Below, in pieces: positions 1 to 10,617 of a stretch of DNA of 64,000 nucleotides. This DNA is from Amphiura filiformis (Eukaryota; Echinodermata; Ophiuroidea; Amphilepidida; Amphiuridae): assembly GCF_039555335.1 (NCBI RefSeq), contig NC_092628.1, positions 83,106,315-83,170,314 of the forward strand, read 5' to 3'. The notes beneath the pieces are model-generated. The model did no database searches and was not told the origin of the DNA. It worked only from the letters and a program-made list of their open reading frames with translations. How positions within the stretch are numbered: the first letter of the stretch is position 1; every line of letters begins with the position of its first letter. A program made the position numbers and the translations under genes.

Positions 1-881
1 TCTATGTTCCAAACTTTAAAACAAGCGAATTGATGAAGCCGTGTTTGGACTATACCAAAATGTCTGGAGGGGGGGTTACTTTTTTGGAACCGTTTACTTA
101 ATGCCACGAAACTTGATTTCCATAGCGTCGGTAATCGGGATACATTAAATTGTGTTTAGTGTTTATTATTCATAACATAAGATTGTTTGAACGCATTAAA
201 GCAATAATGTGTGATTTGCACAAAGAATAGATTCCTATTTAAATGTTTGGTTGTACTGATCACATTATCCCATTTTAATTTTGAGCCAAACAAATGAGGT
301 ATAACGAAGAAAATTGCGATTTCATTCCAGCGTCTACAGTGCGTATACTACGCTCGCCGATCGTATTACATGTAATACTGCAATCGCGCTCGACGTGTGT
401 ACACATAAGCTGACATCTACGGGACATGTTAGCAAGCACTCGATCGACAAACTCTGAATAAAATCAGGTCTACCCGGTTTTAATATTTAAAAAAATCAAT
501 TTTACTGTTATTAAAGCGCTTCGGGCTTAGTCTTTTACGTGGTATTTTAGTATACCACTGGGCATTATAATCATGCAAAAGTAGAAATGAAGCTCTGAAG
601 CAAATCACACATTATGGCTTTAAGCAAAACATAGAAAACAATATACAGTGACAAAATTTAAAACACCGAATAGGTTCCTTTATTTTGATAAATCACATTG
701 AACTCAAATCTTAGCAATTAACGAAGGAAAGAAAGGAATTCTGGCAAGCATTTTAACAATGACGAATCGTCCTATATCACGCAACGATAGCGAATAACAA
801 GTGTAGCAACAACATTATCAATAACTACAAAAATAATGACAACAACAAACGAGAAATAGTTATACTACTTCAAAAGATTAC
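1..881. other. Region downstream of receptor copy 1; no gene seen
   Basis: On the minus strand this follows the splice donor of receptor copy 1, so it is probably the start of that gene's intron. No minus-strand open frame long enough for a TM4-TM7 exon is present. A short A/C-rich stretch near 780-850 resembles the A/C-rich sequence next to the donors of the other copies. Confidence 0.5.
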
Positions 882-2903
882 CTGAATTGCTATGAGAATA
901 GCTGCCATAATGAGCTGTTCCTTTGGACCAGTTCCTTTTGGACGTCTCGTTGACTTCTTCGCCGCATCAAAGATGCGATATATGCGATTGACTTTGAGCA
1001 AAGTCGGAGCATATATAAGTGTAAGACAAAGTGATATCACAGCGTGTACCAGTATGCAAGTTAGAGAAGTTGGTTTTGTGAAAAGTAAGAAGACCGCCAA
1101 ATATCCTAACAATAAACCAAAGATGTTTACAGCACTTAACTCTCGGCTACTTGCTTTCACTTGTGGATGATTGCGATGCTTGATCAGTCCAAATGTGGTC
1201 AAACTACAAAGTGCGACACCCAAGCAAGTCAACAGAATAATCGTTACAAGTACGGGATGTCGCATATCTAACAAAGTTGGTGACATTTTTTCGCAGTTAG
1301 TGAAGTCATCATTTGGCCATTCTGTATACTCACATGCTTTACATTCAGTGCCATTGAGAACTATTTCATAGTTTTGACATTTTTGGCAACCCCAACAACA
1401 CTTTTCTTCTAAAGGCACCACAATATATCCCTTATGACAACCCTCACGACAACTTGAACGCGGTGCTGCAATACCAGAACCATTGAACCACCTGATCTTT
1501 TCTGGATAAATGGTTAACTTCTCTGATGTGTTTAGCGCATCCCAAATAGCAATATCGACAAGAGCAACCTCCCCTGTCTCCAAAATCTGCAAGTTTTTCA
1601 AAACATACTTTCCACTGAGATCGCCTTTTGAATCCAATTTAAATTGTCCTCTTGTGCCTTCAAAGCTTGTGTTTCGTATAAACCCAAGAAGATCACGACC
1701 AGTAAAGTTGACTTGAGATAAACACTCGGTATTCATATCTGAGCAATATTCTCTGAGTAAAGTGTCAAGAGCATGTGAAAATGCAAAAACCGAATCAATA
1801 ACAGCTGCTGCTAAACCACCTAATCCCGCAGATTCATAATCTCCAATGATTTCCAAATCGTTATTTTGTTGAAAATACATCTCAAGCCACGGGTTACCTC
1901 TTGTTTTACGTGATAAATGAGTAAAATAGTTCTTAAAGTTTGGTGGAGTCGGGGTGAAGAAATGTACAAATAAACCACCGATTGGTAAGATTTCATCGGT
2001 TTGTGGAGACATTGTGTATCCCCAGTAATCGCTACCTACCCAGGTAATTTTGGAGGCAAAATCTGGATACAAAGCTCTCAACGTTTTTATGATATTATTC
2101 GCTGTAACTGATTCAACAATCATTACTACCACCTTGGCATTTTTGGAGTTGTATAGCTCATTTGCAAGCTCTGTTAACTCTGTTGATGTTTGGATGCTTT
2201 TTACGGATAATGATGTAGCGATGCAGATTTCTCTTTCTCTGGCGTAAGATTGAAAAGCGTGAGATGCTTGAATACCGTAGGTGTTGGCTAAGTATACAAT
2301 GGATACGTATTCCCAATTGAAATATTTTAGGAGATCCGCAAGAGCTTCACCCTGGTGACTGTCAGGAGGAACTGCACGAGAGAAGAACTCAAAACGGGAT
2401 TTATCACTCAGTTCGTCACTGCTCGCTCCAAATGAAATACTTGGCAATTCAAGAAGGTCGCATATGGCGCTTACTGCAACGGATTGTGGGCTCGTATATG
2501 GTCCTACAAATCCAACAAAGTTACCTAAATATGCAAGTTTTTCGCTTTCCAAATTGGCACCCAGATCATCGTAAGCTAAGGAAAAGGCTGCCCAAAATGC
2601 CGTATCCTCGCCAAGGCAATCGTCGCGAATATCGAAACCCAAAGTCACATTTGCCAATATGTCTGTATCGTCATTGATGACATTAACAGCATAAACCATA
2701 GCTTGCAGTAGTTGAAGTGTCGTCAATGTTGGGGCTGATCCACAGGGCGATTCGCCGTCGTGACTCGACAGAGGTAGTATTCCACCCAACATGAAATGTC
2801 CTTGTTGTTCATACGACACTCGAGCTGCGCCAGGAATTCTGCAGTTAATTAATCTGACTACAATCACAGAAACAAGAAAAGTTAAAACCAAATTCGTCAG
2901 CAT
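882..2903 (-). CDS. Class C GPCR (mGluR-like) large exon, copy 1, open
   Basis: The exon encodes the front 674 residues of a metabotropic glutamate receptor-like protein, a cell-surface receptor expected to bind a small ligand. In order: signal peptide (1-21, ending LINC), Venus-flytrap domain (about 30-475) with Cys54/Cys96 and a SSDELSD motif at 161-167, a cysteine-rich domain with nine Cys (485, 489, 502, 503, 506, 509, 521, 524, 537), TM1 (about 549-573), TM2 (588-608), TM3 (614-638), the loop NRIYRIF and the start of TM4. The frame ends at CAG|GTAAT (minus strand), leaving phase 0. By remembered alignment to mGluR1, the alpha-amino-acid contacts Ser165, Thr188, Asp208, Tyr236 and Asp318 correspond to Ser138, Ser161, Asp181, Tyr209 and Asp292. 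The glutamate side-chain contacts Arg78 and Lys409 correspond to Leu65 and Leu364. The start ATG has A at -3 and precedes a clear signal peptide. TM4-TM7 are not in the window. Confidence 0.9.
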
Positions 2904-3004
2904 TTTTGCTCAAATGATACTGAAACTGTAGAATTAACAGGTTTTCCTCATGAATGGCTAAAGCAAAGTAAATTCCAGCCAGTGTGTTTTAAATAACAAA
3001 CACG

Positions 3005-3090
3005 TACAGAGTTTATACAGATTTAGACACGATTTTCAAAAAGAAATCAGTTTTTTTGTCAATTAAGTGATTGCTTGCCGTCAATAGCTA
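3005..3090 (-). promoter_or_regulatory. Candidate core promoter of receptor copy 1
   Basis: A TATA-like box (TATAAAC on the minus strand) lies at 3011-3017, about 108 bp before the start codon. A second conserved block at 3070-3087 contains TTGCTTGCC on the plus strand. Both blocks recur upstream of copy 2 at similar spacing, and the second recurs in the fossil 5' end near 17505. Conservation in a diverged flank suggests function, but transcription start sites are unknown. Confidence 0.4.
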
Positions 3091-3254
3091 ATTAAAATGA
3101 ACGTTCGCAACAAAAGGTGCTCAAAGATTATAATTTTTGATCTCGCTAAATGCGCTAATTAAGACCAATCATTTTTCATTTAAGTAATTATTTTTTCATA
3201 ATTAAAATGGTTACACTGTTTGTAAGGTTTCAGGTGTTTATCTATCAAGCCTTC

Positions 3255-3456
3255 AATGAGCTAATCCACACTCCCCGTGGAACTTTGGAACTATCTTCCA
3301 TAGAAAATTTAGGTTAAATCTCGTATTCAGATTGAATCTTTCTCAGAAGGGGTATGAAATTCAAATGGAGCTGCCTGCTGTGTTCATTCAATTTGAAATT
3401 CATACACCTCTGTGGGAGATATTTCCAAAATGTTCAATAGGGTTAGTGTGGAATTT
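3255..3456. mobile_element. Hairpin element related to the 50.4-kb family
   Basis: The left part (TAATCCACACTCCCC) and the right part (GGTTAGTGTGGAATTT) are imperfect inverted repeats. Internal TTTGAAATTCATAC blocks match the hairpin family at 50398-50592 and 56772-57042. No coding capacity, so a non-autonomous MITE-like element. Confidence 0.5.
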
Positions 3457-6379
3457 AATTGGAAAATCCAAATTTTGTTAAGAACCCAACTGACCTGATT
3501 AAAAACAACCATTTAAAAATATAATAAGAGCTACGATAGTTAAAATTGTCCTTTTTCTATACTAATGGTTTCAAAAAACCAACAAAAAAAACCTAACTTT
3601 TCATTCAAATTACAACGTGATTGGATTGGGTTAATAACACAAACTTGTTTTCATAAAAGTCAAAAGTAGAAAATTAATGGAAATGTTCATGTTTACCCAT
3701 TTGTTCAAGAAAGGCACATACGTTTATCTTTTGACACACTACAAATTAAAGAAATTACAAAACTTGTAAGGTTATCTATGGAAACATATTGATTAACCAC
3801 AAACGTTGTATGTTTGTTAACTTCTTAATTCCTGCTTCACATTGACTATACCATAATCGATTTTTGAAGCTTTTTGATAAATAAAAATATGTTATTAATC
3901 ATAATGAACGCATTCAGTTTAACTCGAAATTATACTGATGTTTATTACATCAAACTACTAGTAAAGAGTTATAAAAAGTTTATATAATTAGTGACTGTAA
4001 AAGTTACGTATACGTAGGCCTACATTATTGAATGCAACATAATCTTAATGGCATAACTATTATGGCTCACTTCAATACTAAACAATTCTGATTTAAGAAC
4101 CCACCAGTGTATTGATCGCGAAAGCCCGAGTAAAAAATCTGGGAAGCTAACAAACAGAGGGCGTACGGTGACTGAAAAAATCAAGATGTGAAATTCTATC
4201 AATTGTGCACAAATTAATACAAATTAGATAGCTAGAGTATGTACAGTGGGCAAGTGGACTACGGAGAAGTCTATGTTACCCAAGCTGCCGTATCCCAAAT
4301 GCGTCAGTATGTGATGCGCCTGCATATACACTGAGATGTTTTGGTCGAATGTCATAAGGTGGGCATGCAAGAAGGGTGGCGGTGGAACATGTTTTCCGCA
4401 CAATGCCCAGGATAAATTATTGTAGCATTACAACCACCCCTAATCTGAATTAATTGTTAAGGTCTCATTTTAAAGCTTAAAGTAACAAATGCTGCTACAT
4501 ATGTAACCAACACAGTGTCAGAAGAGCTCTTCAATGTCAGTAACAGTTCGAACATATTAAGTTTGACGAGACAGGGGTGGGGGTAGAGGTGGCTGAGGTC
4601 CATGTTAAAGTGTCAGGAAATTGGTTTTTATTGAGTTATCGTCATGATCGTCATCAAGTATTTTGATACAGGGCTGATTCATGTATCATATCATGAGTAA
4701 TGAATCTATGAAATACGGTAGTTTAGGAACATAATTCTGTTCCCGTTATTGCAAAATGGTCACATATTTTGGTTCAAGTTCACTTTTATGTGCTAATCAA
4801 TGGAAAGCACGGCGCTAGTTCTGTTGTTCGAGAGAGAATGCGTTGTCTGCAAATCAATACGACATGCAATGAAGCAAACTTTAAACTTTGTATCTCCCTT
4901 GTTTTGTTTGGATCATCGTGTCTCAATTTTCTTGAACGATTTGTTCAAGTCGCTTTACAAAGTAGTATTTTGTAATACTGCTTAATTATATTGCTGAAAT
5001 ATTCTCCTATTATGTAACTGGTCACCCGCTCAGATCTTCAAATGATCACCAGGTCTTGCAATTGACAAAGCATGGAATGGTCTACTACATCATATCAGGA
5101 AAGCCTTACCAATACAAACACTTTCACACACTTTTTTGGATCTTTGGTTGTTGTTGCTTATGTTTTTTTTGAAAACCCAAAGTTGCTGATAATGATTGGC
5201 TTTTCAAAAGGCGATCGCTAAATACATAGCCTTGGCTCAAATAGTATCTAGAAGCAGCACGCGCGTGCTGTTTTACAGCGATAATGGCATGCCGATTTGT
5301 CGTGGTATGTGGCAATTGCCCCAACCATAATTGGTTTTCCATCTTTTGGTGTTTTTCTTAAAGGCCCATTCAGTCATTTGCTCATCCGGACGATCGTAAA
5401 AATCATCAAAATTCAGATTTGTCATAGATGTGCTAACATAGGCTGCAAGTGGTTCAGCCGAAAGCTGTGTATTTAAGACAAAATAAGACATTTTACACAA
5501 ATCTGTAGTTTAGATACTGACAGTATCTAAATTAGCTACATGTATTTGAATGGAGCGTCATCTTAGTTAGTACTGCTGTTTTCTTCGTTTTTTGCCAAAT
5601 TTGTCATTTCAAAAATACCAAATTACGATTTGAGTGACTTATCCTTCATTTTTAAGCAATTTATAAACAAGTTTAATTTTTTTACACTTGTGCTGGGATC
5701 ACTGAATGGGTCTTTAATCTTAGTGCAATTATTGCACATTAAGCTCCGCTTGTGTTATGTGTGTGGTATATTTATATTATGCTCCTTTCACACATTGCCG
5801 GATCAGCCCTACGTACAAGAAACGGATGGTATTTTAGTAATACGTAGTTGTTCGTCAATGTTCGTTTTATGTTCATTTTATGTATTGCTATCATCCGCCA
5901 AATGCGTTTTGTGTTAAGCGATGATCATTAAGTCCGTCGGCAAGGTTTGTGCATGCCGAATTCACTACAAAATGAATTTAAGCAATACAAATCAGTTAAA
6001 CATTTCCGTAATCAATTTAAGCAAAAACTTACGTTTGATATTTTTTTCCTTCTCTTTTGAGCACTTAAAACAAATTTAACCTATGGTTTATAAATTTCTT
6101 TGAGCCCCGTCCTTGTCTTGTTCCGTAGTTGTACTATTTGGCTTTGTTTTTGTTTTTTAAATATTTGTTTGTTTGTTTTTGTTTCTACCCCTATAGGGGA
6201 AGGCATTTTACAGGCCTATTTGGCTATGGGCTGGTTCATATGTTACTCCTATACCAGAATAAGGACATGAGCTTCCTTTGCCTCCCTAGCTCGGTTATTT
6301 CCCCTTTCACTTGTTCTTCCTCCTTCTCAGCATCCAGTTGCCTAGGAATATTAGTTGTCTTCATCATCTTGTAGGGTAG
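3457..6379. other. Intergenic or intronic spacer, no gene recognised
   Basis: Only short AT-rich open frames without recognisable domains occur on either strand. In particular there is no minus-strand frame resembling TM4-TM7 of a class C receptor. Confidence 0.5.
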
Positions 6380-6614
6380 AGGTACCTGAGACCTGGGAAA
6401 AATCAAGACTTCACCGATGCCACTGTGTGGGTACATACACACAGATCTCGCTCAGTGGCGGCTCAGGTGCATCCCCATATGATTTAGTATGGGTGGCAAC
6501 TGGACTAAATGCTGAACTCTATATCTTTATATCCTTTGAGTAAATTAGGAATAAGTCGGGCCAACGGCGACTAAACCGTCAACCCCACTGGTTTTCCAGA
6601 TGGGATCCAGTGAG

Positions 6615-6805
6615 GAGGGTGGCTGGACACCCCTATGGAAATAAATACAAGATCCATCTACAAGAGCGGAGGAGCTCTCTTGAAAGAGCCAACGGCCATC
6701 CAGCAAAAGGAGGGTGGCTGGACACCCTGATGAAAATGAATGCAAGCTTCTATCTACAAGGACGGATGAGCTCTCTTGAAAGAGCCAACGACCATCCAGC
6801 ACAAG
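6615..6805 (+). repeat. Two 95-bp tandem units in the 5' region of the RTE element
   Basis: Each unit opens with GAGGGTGGCTGGACAC and contains GAGCTCTCTTGAAAGAGCCAAC. The units begin at 6615 and 6710. Tandem 5' repeats are common in LINE 5' regions, where they may act as internal promoter units. Confidence 0.75.
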
Positions 6806-6959
6806 TTGTACATGACAGTGCCATGGCAACATTACCTGAAGGAGATGCTTTTAAAGCACCAGCAAAGGCAAGATCCGCAGGAATCCCAGTCAGCGGGACA
6901 GCACTGAGGCCGAAGGTAACGGGAGCCCACTGTCTTAATATCTTCCCGAGAATACCATT

Positions 6960-9558
6960 ATGAGTCGCAGATCAGAAAGAATACGTGTTAAACAGATGGG
7001 TGTTGGGACCCTTAGGGCACCTATCCGAGATGCTACTGAGGAAGAGGTTGCTGAGCCTGAGAGGAGTGCGAATGATGACGGCGTTACCCCAAATTCTACG
7101 GAAAGGATAGCGCTTGACGGCAGCATTACCAATCGGTCTCATGTCAACCTGATGGGGAAGAAAGGAAAGGTCTTCCAAATAGGAACATGAAATGTAAGAA
7201 CTATGAATCAGGATGGAAAACTGGAGCTGCTACTTGAAGAGGCAGATAGACTACATCTAGATGTTCTTGGCGTCAGTGAGACTAAATGGAAAGGTGAAGG
7301 ATCTTTTCAACCAGACAAAAACACCAAAATCTTGTTCTCAGCATGCTCAGGAAAACCTAGTGGGAAGAAAGAAAATGGAGTTGCTATAATCTTGAAAGGA
7401 GCGGCATGCAAGGCATTTGCGAGCTACAATCCAATCTCCGATCGACTCATCACTGTAAGACTTCTTGCTAAGCCCAAACCAATAACCACCCTGCAGGCTT
7501 ATGCCCCAACATCCAGTCACGATGATGCAAGCATTGAAGAGTTCTATGTACAGATGCAATCGGTTTTGGACAAGATTAAGAAAGGAGATGTATGTGTGGT
7601 TATGGGTGACATGAACGCCAAGGTTGGAGAAGGCGAGGACAAGAAATGTGGAATTGGAAAGTTTGGCCTAGGAGACAGAAATGAACGAGGGGACAGGCTT
7701 GCTGAATTCTGCTGCGCCAACAACCTAGCCATCATGAATACTTGCTTCAAACATCACAAAAGAAACCTGTACACATGGAAATCACCTGGCGACCGTTACA
7801 GAAATCAGATTGACTACATCATGATGAAAAGAAGGTGGAAATCGAGTGTCTGGGATGCAAAGACATACCCTGGGGCTGACTGTGATACAGATCACATACT
7901 ACTAGCAGCAAAGATGCGAGTGAAGCCAACATGCAACAAACCAAAGAGAAGATCAGGCAAACTGAATGTTAAGAGGCTGAATGACCCCACCATCAAGGCC
8001 AAGTTCAAGCATGAATCCGAACAACAATTCAGAAATGAAGCGATGAACCAAAATACATCAAGTGAAACTAAACCTGAATTCTTGTGGGTAACATACAAAA
8101 CCATCTTGACACAGACAGCTGAGCAAACAATTGGTAGAGCCAAAAGAGTTCCCAAGAAGCCATGGATTAGCCAAGAAGTACTTGATCTAGCTGAGGAAAA
8201 GAGCAAGTTGCGCAAACAAAGTAACACGCCAACCCAGAAGCAGTGATATAAAGAACTGCGTGCTGAGATCCAGAGGAGAATCAGAAGAGATAAGACAACA
8301 TGGCTTGAAGAACAATGTAAGCAGATTAAAGACTTTGATGCAACCGGAAAATCCAAGGCCATGTTTGAACAGATCAGATCAGTAAAAGCCAAGTCTACTC
8401 CAACACAGCAAGCATGCATCAAGGATATAGAAGGAAAAGTCCTCAGTGAATCGGAAGATATCATGAACAGATGTTGGTATGCCTTCAGATACTGATGGAG
8501 AAGATACTTGGAATAGGTGAAGAAGTCTTTGTCATGTTCATTGATTATTCGAAGGCATTTGACTCAGTCAGCCATGTTAAACTGTTTGCTGCAATGGAAG
8601 AAATGGGCTTCCCAGTACATCTTGTGTCTCTGCTACAATCCTTGTATGTAAACCAGAGAGGAAAGATCAGGTGGAATGGTAAAAATATAGCATGACCAAA
8701 GGTGTGAGACAGGGTTGCATTGCGTCACCATATCTTTTCGTGACATACACAGAGAAAGTGATGAGGGATGCTGATGTAGATACTTATGGCATCAAAGTAG
8801 GAGGCACTCCTTGAAACACCAGTAGAGGACATAGAAAAATTGGAAACAGCAATAAATGAAACTGGCAAAGACATGAATCTCAAACTCAACGTGAAGAAAA
8901 CAAAACTTCTTGTCGCAGAGGCAGTAGAAAAAGAGCACAACATCACAATAGATGGAGAAGAAGTAGAACAGGTCGACCACTTCAAGTATCTGGGCTCGGT
9001 AAAAACATCAAATGCAAATTGCACGGCTGACATCAAAGCCAGGATTGGAATGGCCAAAGGAAGAATGATCGAACTTCAGGATTTGTGGAATGATCGAAAC
9101 CTTCCAACAGAACTGAAACTGAAACTGATCAAGATACTGGTATGGAGTGTACTCCTTTATGGCCTGGAGGGCTGGGCTATGACCAAAGCAGATGAGAACC
9201 GGGTGCTTGCTGCTGAAATGTGGTTCTGGAGAAGAATGCTAAACATCAGTTGGAAGGAGAGAAGAACAAACAGAAGCATCCTTGAGGAACTTGGTGTGAG
9301 CTTGGAGAGTTGGTGACAAGAAAGCTAACCTACCTTGGTTACATCCTTAGAGGAAGTGGCAGTGCATTAACACTCCAGATAATAGAAGGAAAAGTTGAAT
9401 GGAGAAGAAGGAGAGGAAGACAGAAGAAACAATGGTTTGACAACATCAAAGAATGGACAGGAACGAGCCTAGTGCAAGCCAAGCGTCTAGCTCAAAACAG
9501 AACGGCTTGGAAGAAGGAGATAAGGAGATGCAGCCAGATGGTAGCCAATCGTCAGTAG
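6960..9558 (+). pseudogene. RTE ORF: endonuclease plus partial reverse transcriptase, dead
   Basis: The endonuclease is well kept from about 7190 to 7930: VSETKW, VMGDMNAKVG, RNQIDYI and the catalytic DTDH with His. Two in-frame stops look like Trp-to-stop changes: TGA at 7187 inside the expected IGTWNVRT motif, and TGA at 8245. After 8465 the frame jumps directly to a palm motif (FIDYSKAFDSV), so the fingers of the reverse transcriptase (normally about 150 residues) are deleted. GVRQGC follows near 8703, but the catalytic YADD region that should come next is missing near 8815. The C-terminal half (8840-9558) shows MNLKLNVKKTK, FKYLGS and WSVLLYGLEGW, with one more frame change near 9310. It cannot encode an active enzyme. 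Confidence 0.85.
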
Positions 9559-9590
9559 TGACGGCGGCCGAAGAAGAAGAAGATTATATG

Positions 9591-9837
9591 CTGCCTGTCT
9601 TCGAGAGGGTTTTCTGGTGCTGGCGACGGATGCAATTAATACTGGCGAACATATGGGACGGGGGTTCACGGATTCGCCGGTTATTTGCTGGACGTTGAAC
9701 GAATTAACATATAGGATATACATTTGACGCCTGCAGGATTATTATACCGACCATGCATAGAGAAACGAACTGAAATTGGCCATTTGTCATTGCAAATACG
9801 TTCCTGTGAGGCCCCCAAATCTTCTGCCGGACTGGTG
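9591..9837. other. Spacer between RTE element and a DNA element
   Basis: No gene or recognisable repeat seen. It forms the left flank of the insertion site of the 504-bp element that follows. Confidence 0.4.
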
Positions 9838-9845
9838 ATTTCGGC

Positions 9846-10349
9846 CCGGGGGGGGGACTTCAATATGAAATGGATATAGGTGTAGGGCTGGCACTTTCGC
9901 ACTAAGGGGCATTCGGTGAGAGCAAAATGTAAAAAATATGGGGTCATTGGGTGAGCGCATGATTTTTGGCATTCGGTGAGAGCAAAATGTAAAAAATATG
10001 GGGTCATTGGGTGAGAACATGACTTTTTTTTTAATGGAATCTTTGGATGAGAGCCGAAATAGCGCCACAAAAACCTCGAAAATCGAATTTCTAGTTCTAA
10101 ATGGCTTCAAATTTCATTGTTTTTTCAAAATAAGTAACAAAATCAGTGATAAATGACAGTTGCTGTTCAAATTGAACTTGTAAGGGTCTTTGGGTGACAG
10201 ATCAAATGGAAAAATAGGGGGTCTTCGGGTGACAGAGCATGTGCTCGTAAAAAAATATGGGGTCTTTGGGTGACAGCGATGCTGGAAAAGGGGGTCTTAA
10301 CAGCCCTACATACGCGTCACCTCCTAAGTTGGAGTGCCCCCCCCCCCGG
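9846..10349. mobile_element. 504-bp non-autonomous DNA transposon with 8-bp TSD
   Basis: Identical 8-bp direct repeats ATTTCGGC flank it (9838-9845 and 10350-10357). The ends are inverted: CCGGGGGGGGGAC on the left and GTGCCCCCCCCCCCCGG on the right, and similarity continues inward to GTAGGGCTG and CAGCCCTACAT (about 50 bp). Internal tandem repeats fill the middle and there is no transposase. An 8-bp duplication fits hAT- or P-type transposition, but the G-run termini are not those of a family I can name. Confidence 0.75.
9909..10028. repeat. 60-bp tandem repeat inside the DNA element
   Basis: ATTCGGTGAGAGCAAAATG recurs exactly 60 bp apart, with ATATGGGGTCATTGGGTGAG in each unit. Degenerate relatives (GGGTCTTTGGGTGACAG) continue to about 10290. 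The open frames across it are by-products of the repeat. Confidence 0.85.
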
Positions 10350-10617
10350 ATTTCGGCACGGCGACGTACGTTGACCCAATCCGTGTATGTGTGACAGAGC
10401 ATTACTATGTATGCAATAAAATATACAATTAGTGTTCAACAATATCAGTATCAAAAATCTTACCGTTCAAATGGACTCTTATAAAAGTCATCCCTCGAAG
10501 GCGACAGCTACGACTACACCAACTAAAACTACAGCATAGTACAGCAACGACGAAGATAAAAACAATAACAATAATAATGGGGATCAAATATAAAATTGAG
10601 ATTACTAAATGGGTTAC

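Larger units (their letters stand above)
6380..9590 (+). mobile_element. RTE-clade LINE retrotransposon, internally deleted
   Basis: A degenerate non-LTR element in plus orientation: tandemly repeated 5' region, a reading frame with APE-type endonuclease, part of a reverse transcriptase, and the RTE-typical C-terminus (GRQKKQWFDNIKEWTG, then WKKEI). It ends in a GAAGAAGAAG-rich stretch near 9570. The 5' boundary is uncertain and could lie anywhere from about 6190 to 6600. It sits between receptor copies 1 and 2. Confidence 0.8.

Noticed and set aside
892..2677. Plus-strand open frames opposite receptor copy 1
   Set aside because: They are antisense shadows of a clear minus-strand receptor exon; the same shadows recur opposite copies 2-4.
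4020..4202. Minus-strand frame downstream of copy 2 as a TM exon
   Set aside because: Lacks class C TM4-TM7 motifs and has no suitable phase-0 acceptor context that I could see.
9681..10402. Repetitive minus-strand open frames (FLHFALTECQ repeats)
   Set aside because: Generated by the 60-bp tandem repeats inside a DNA transposon.
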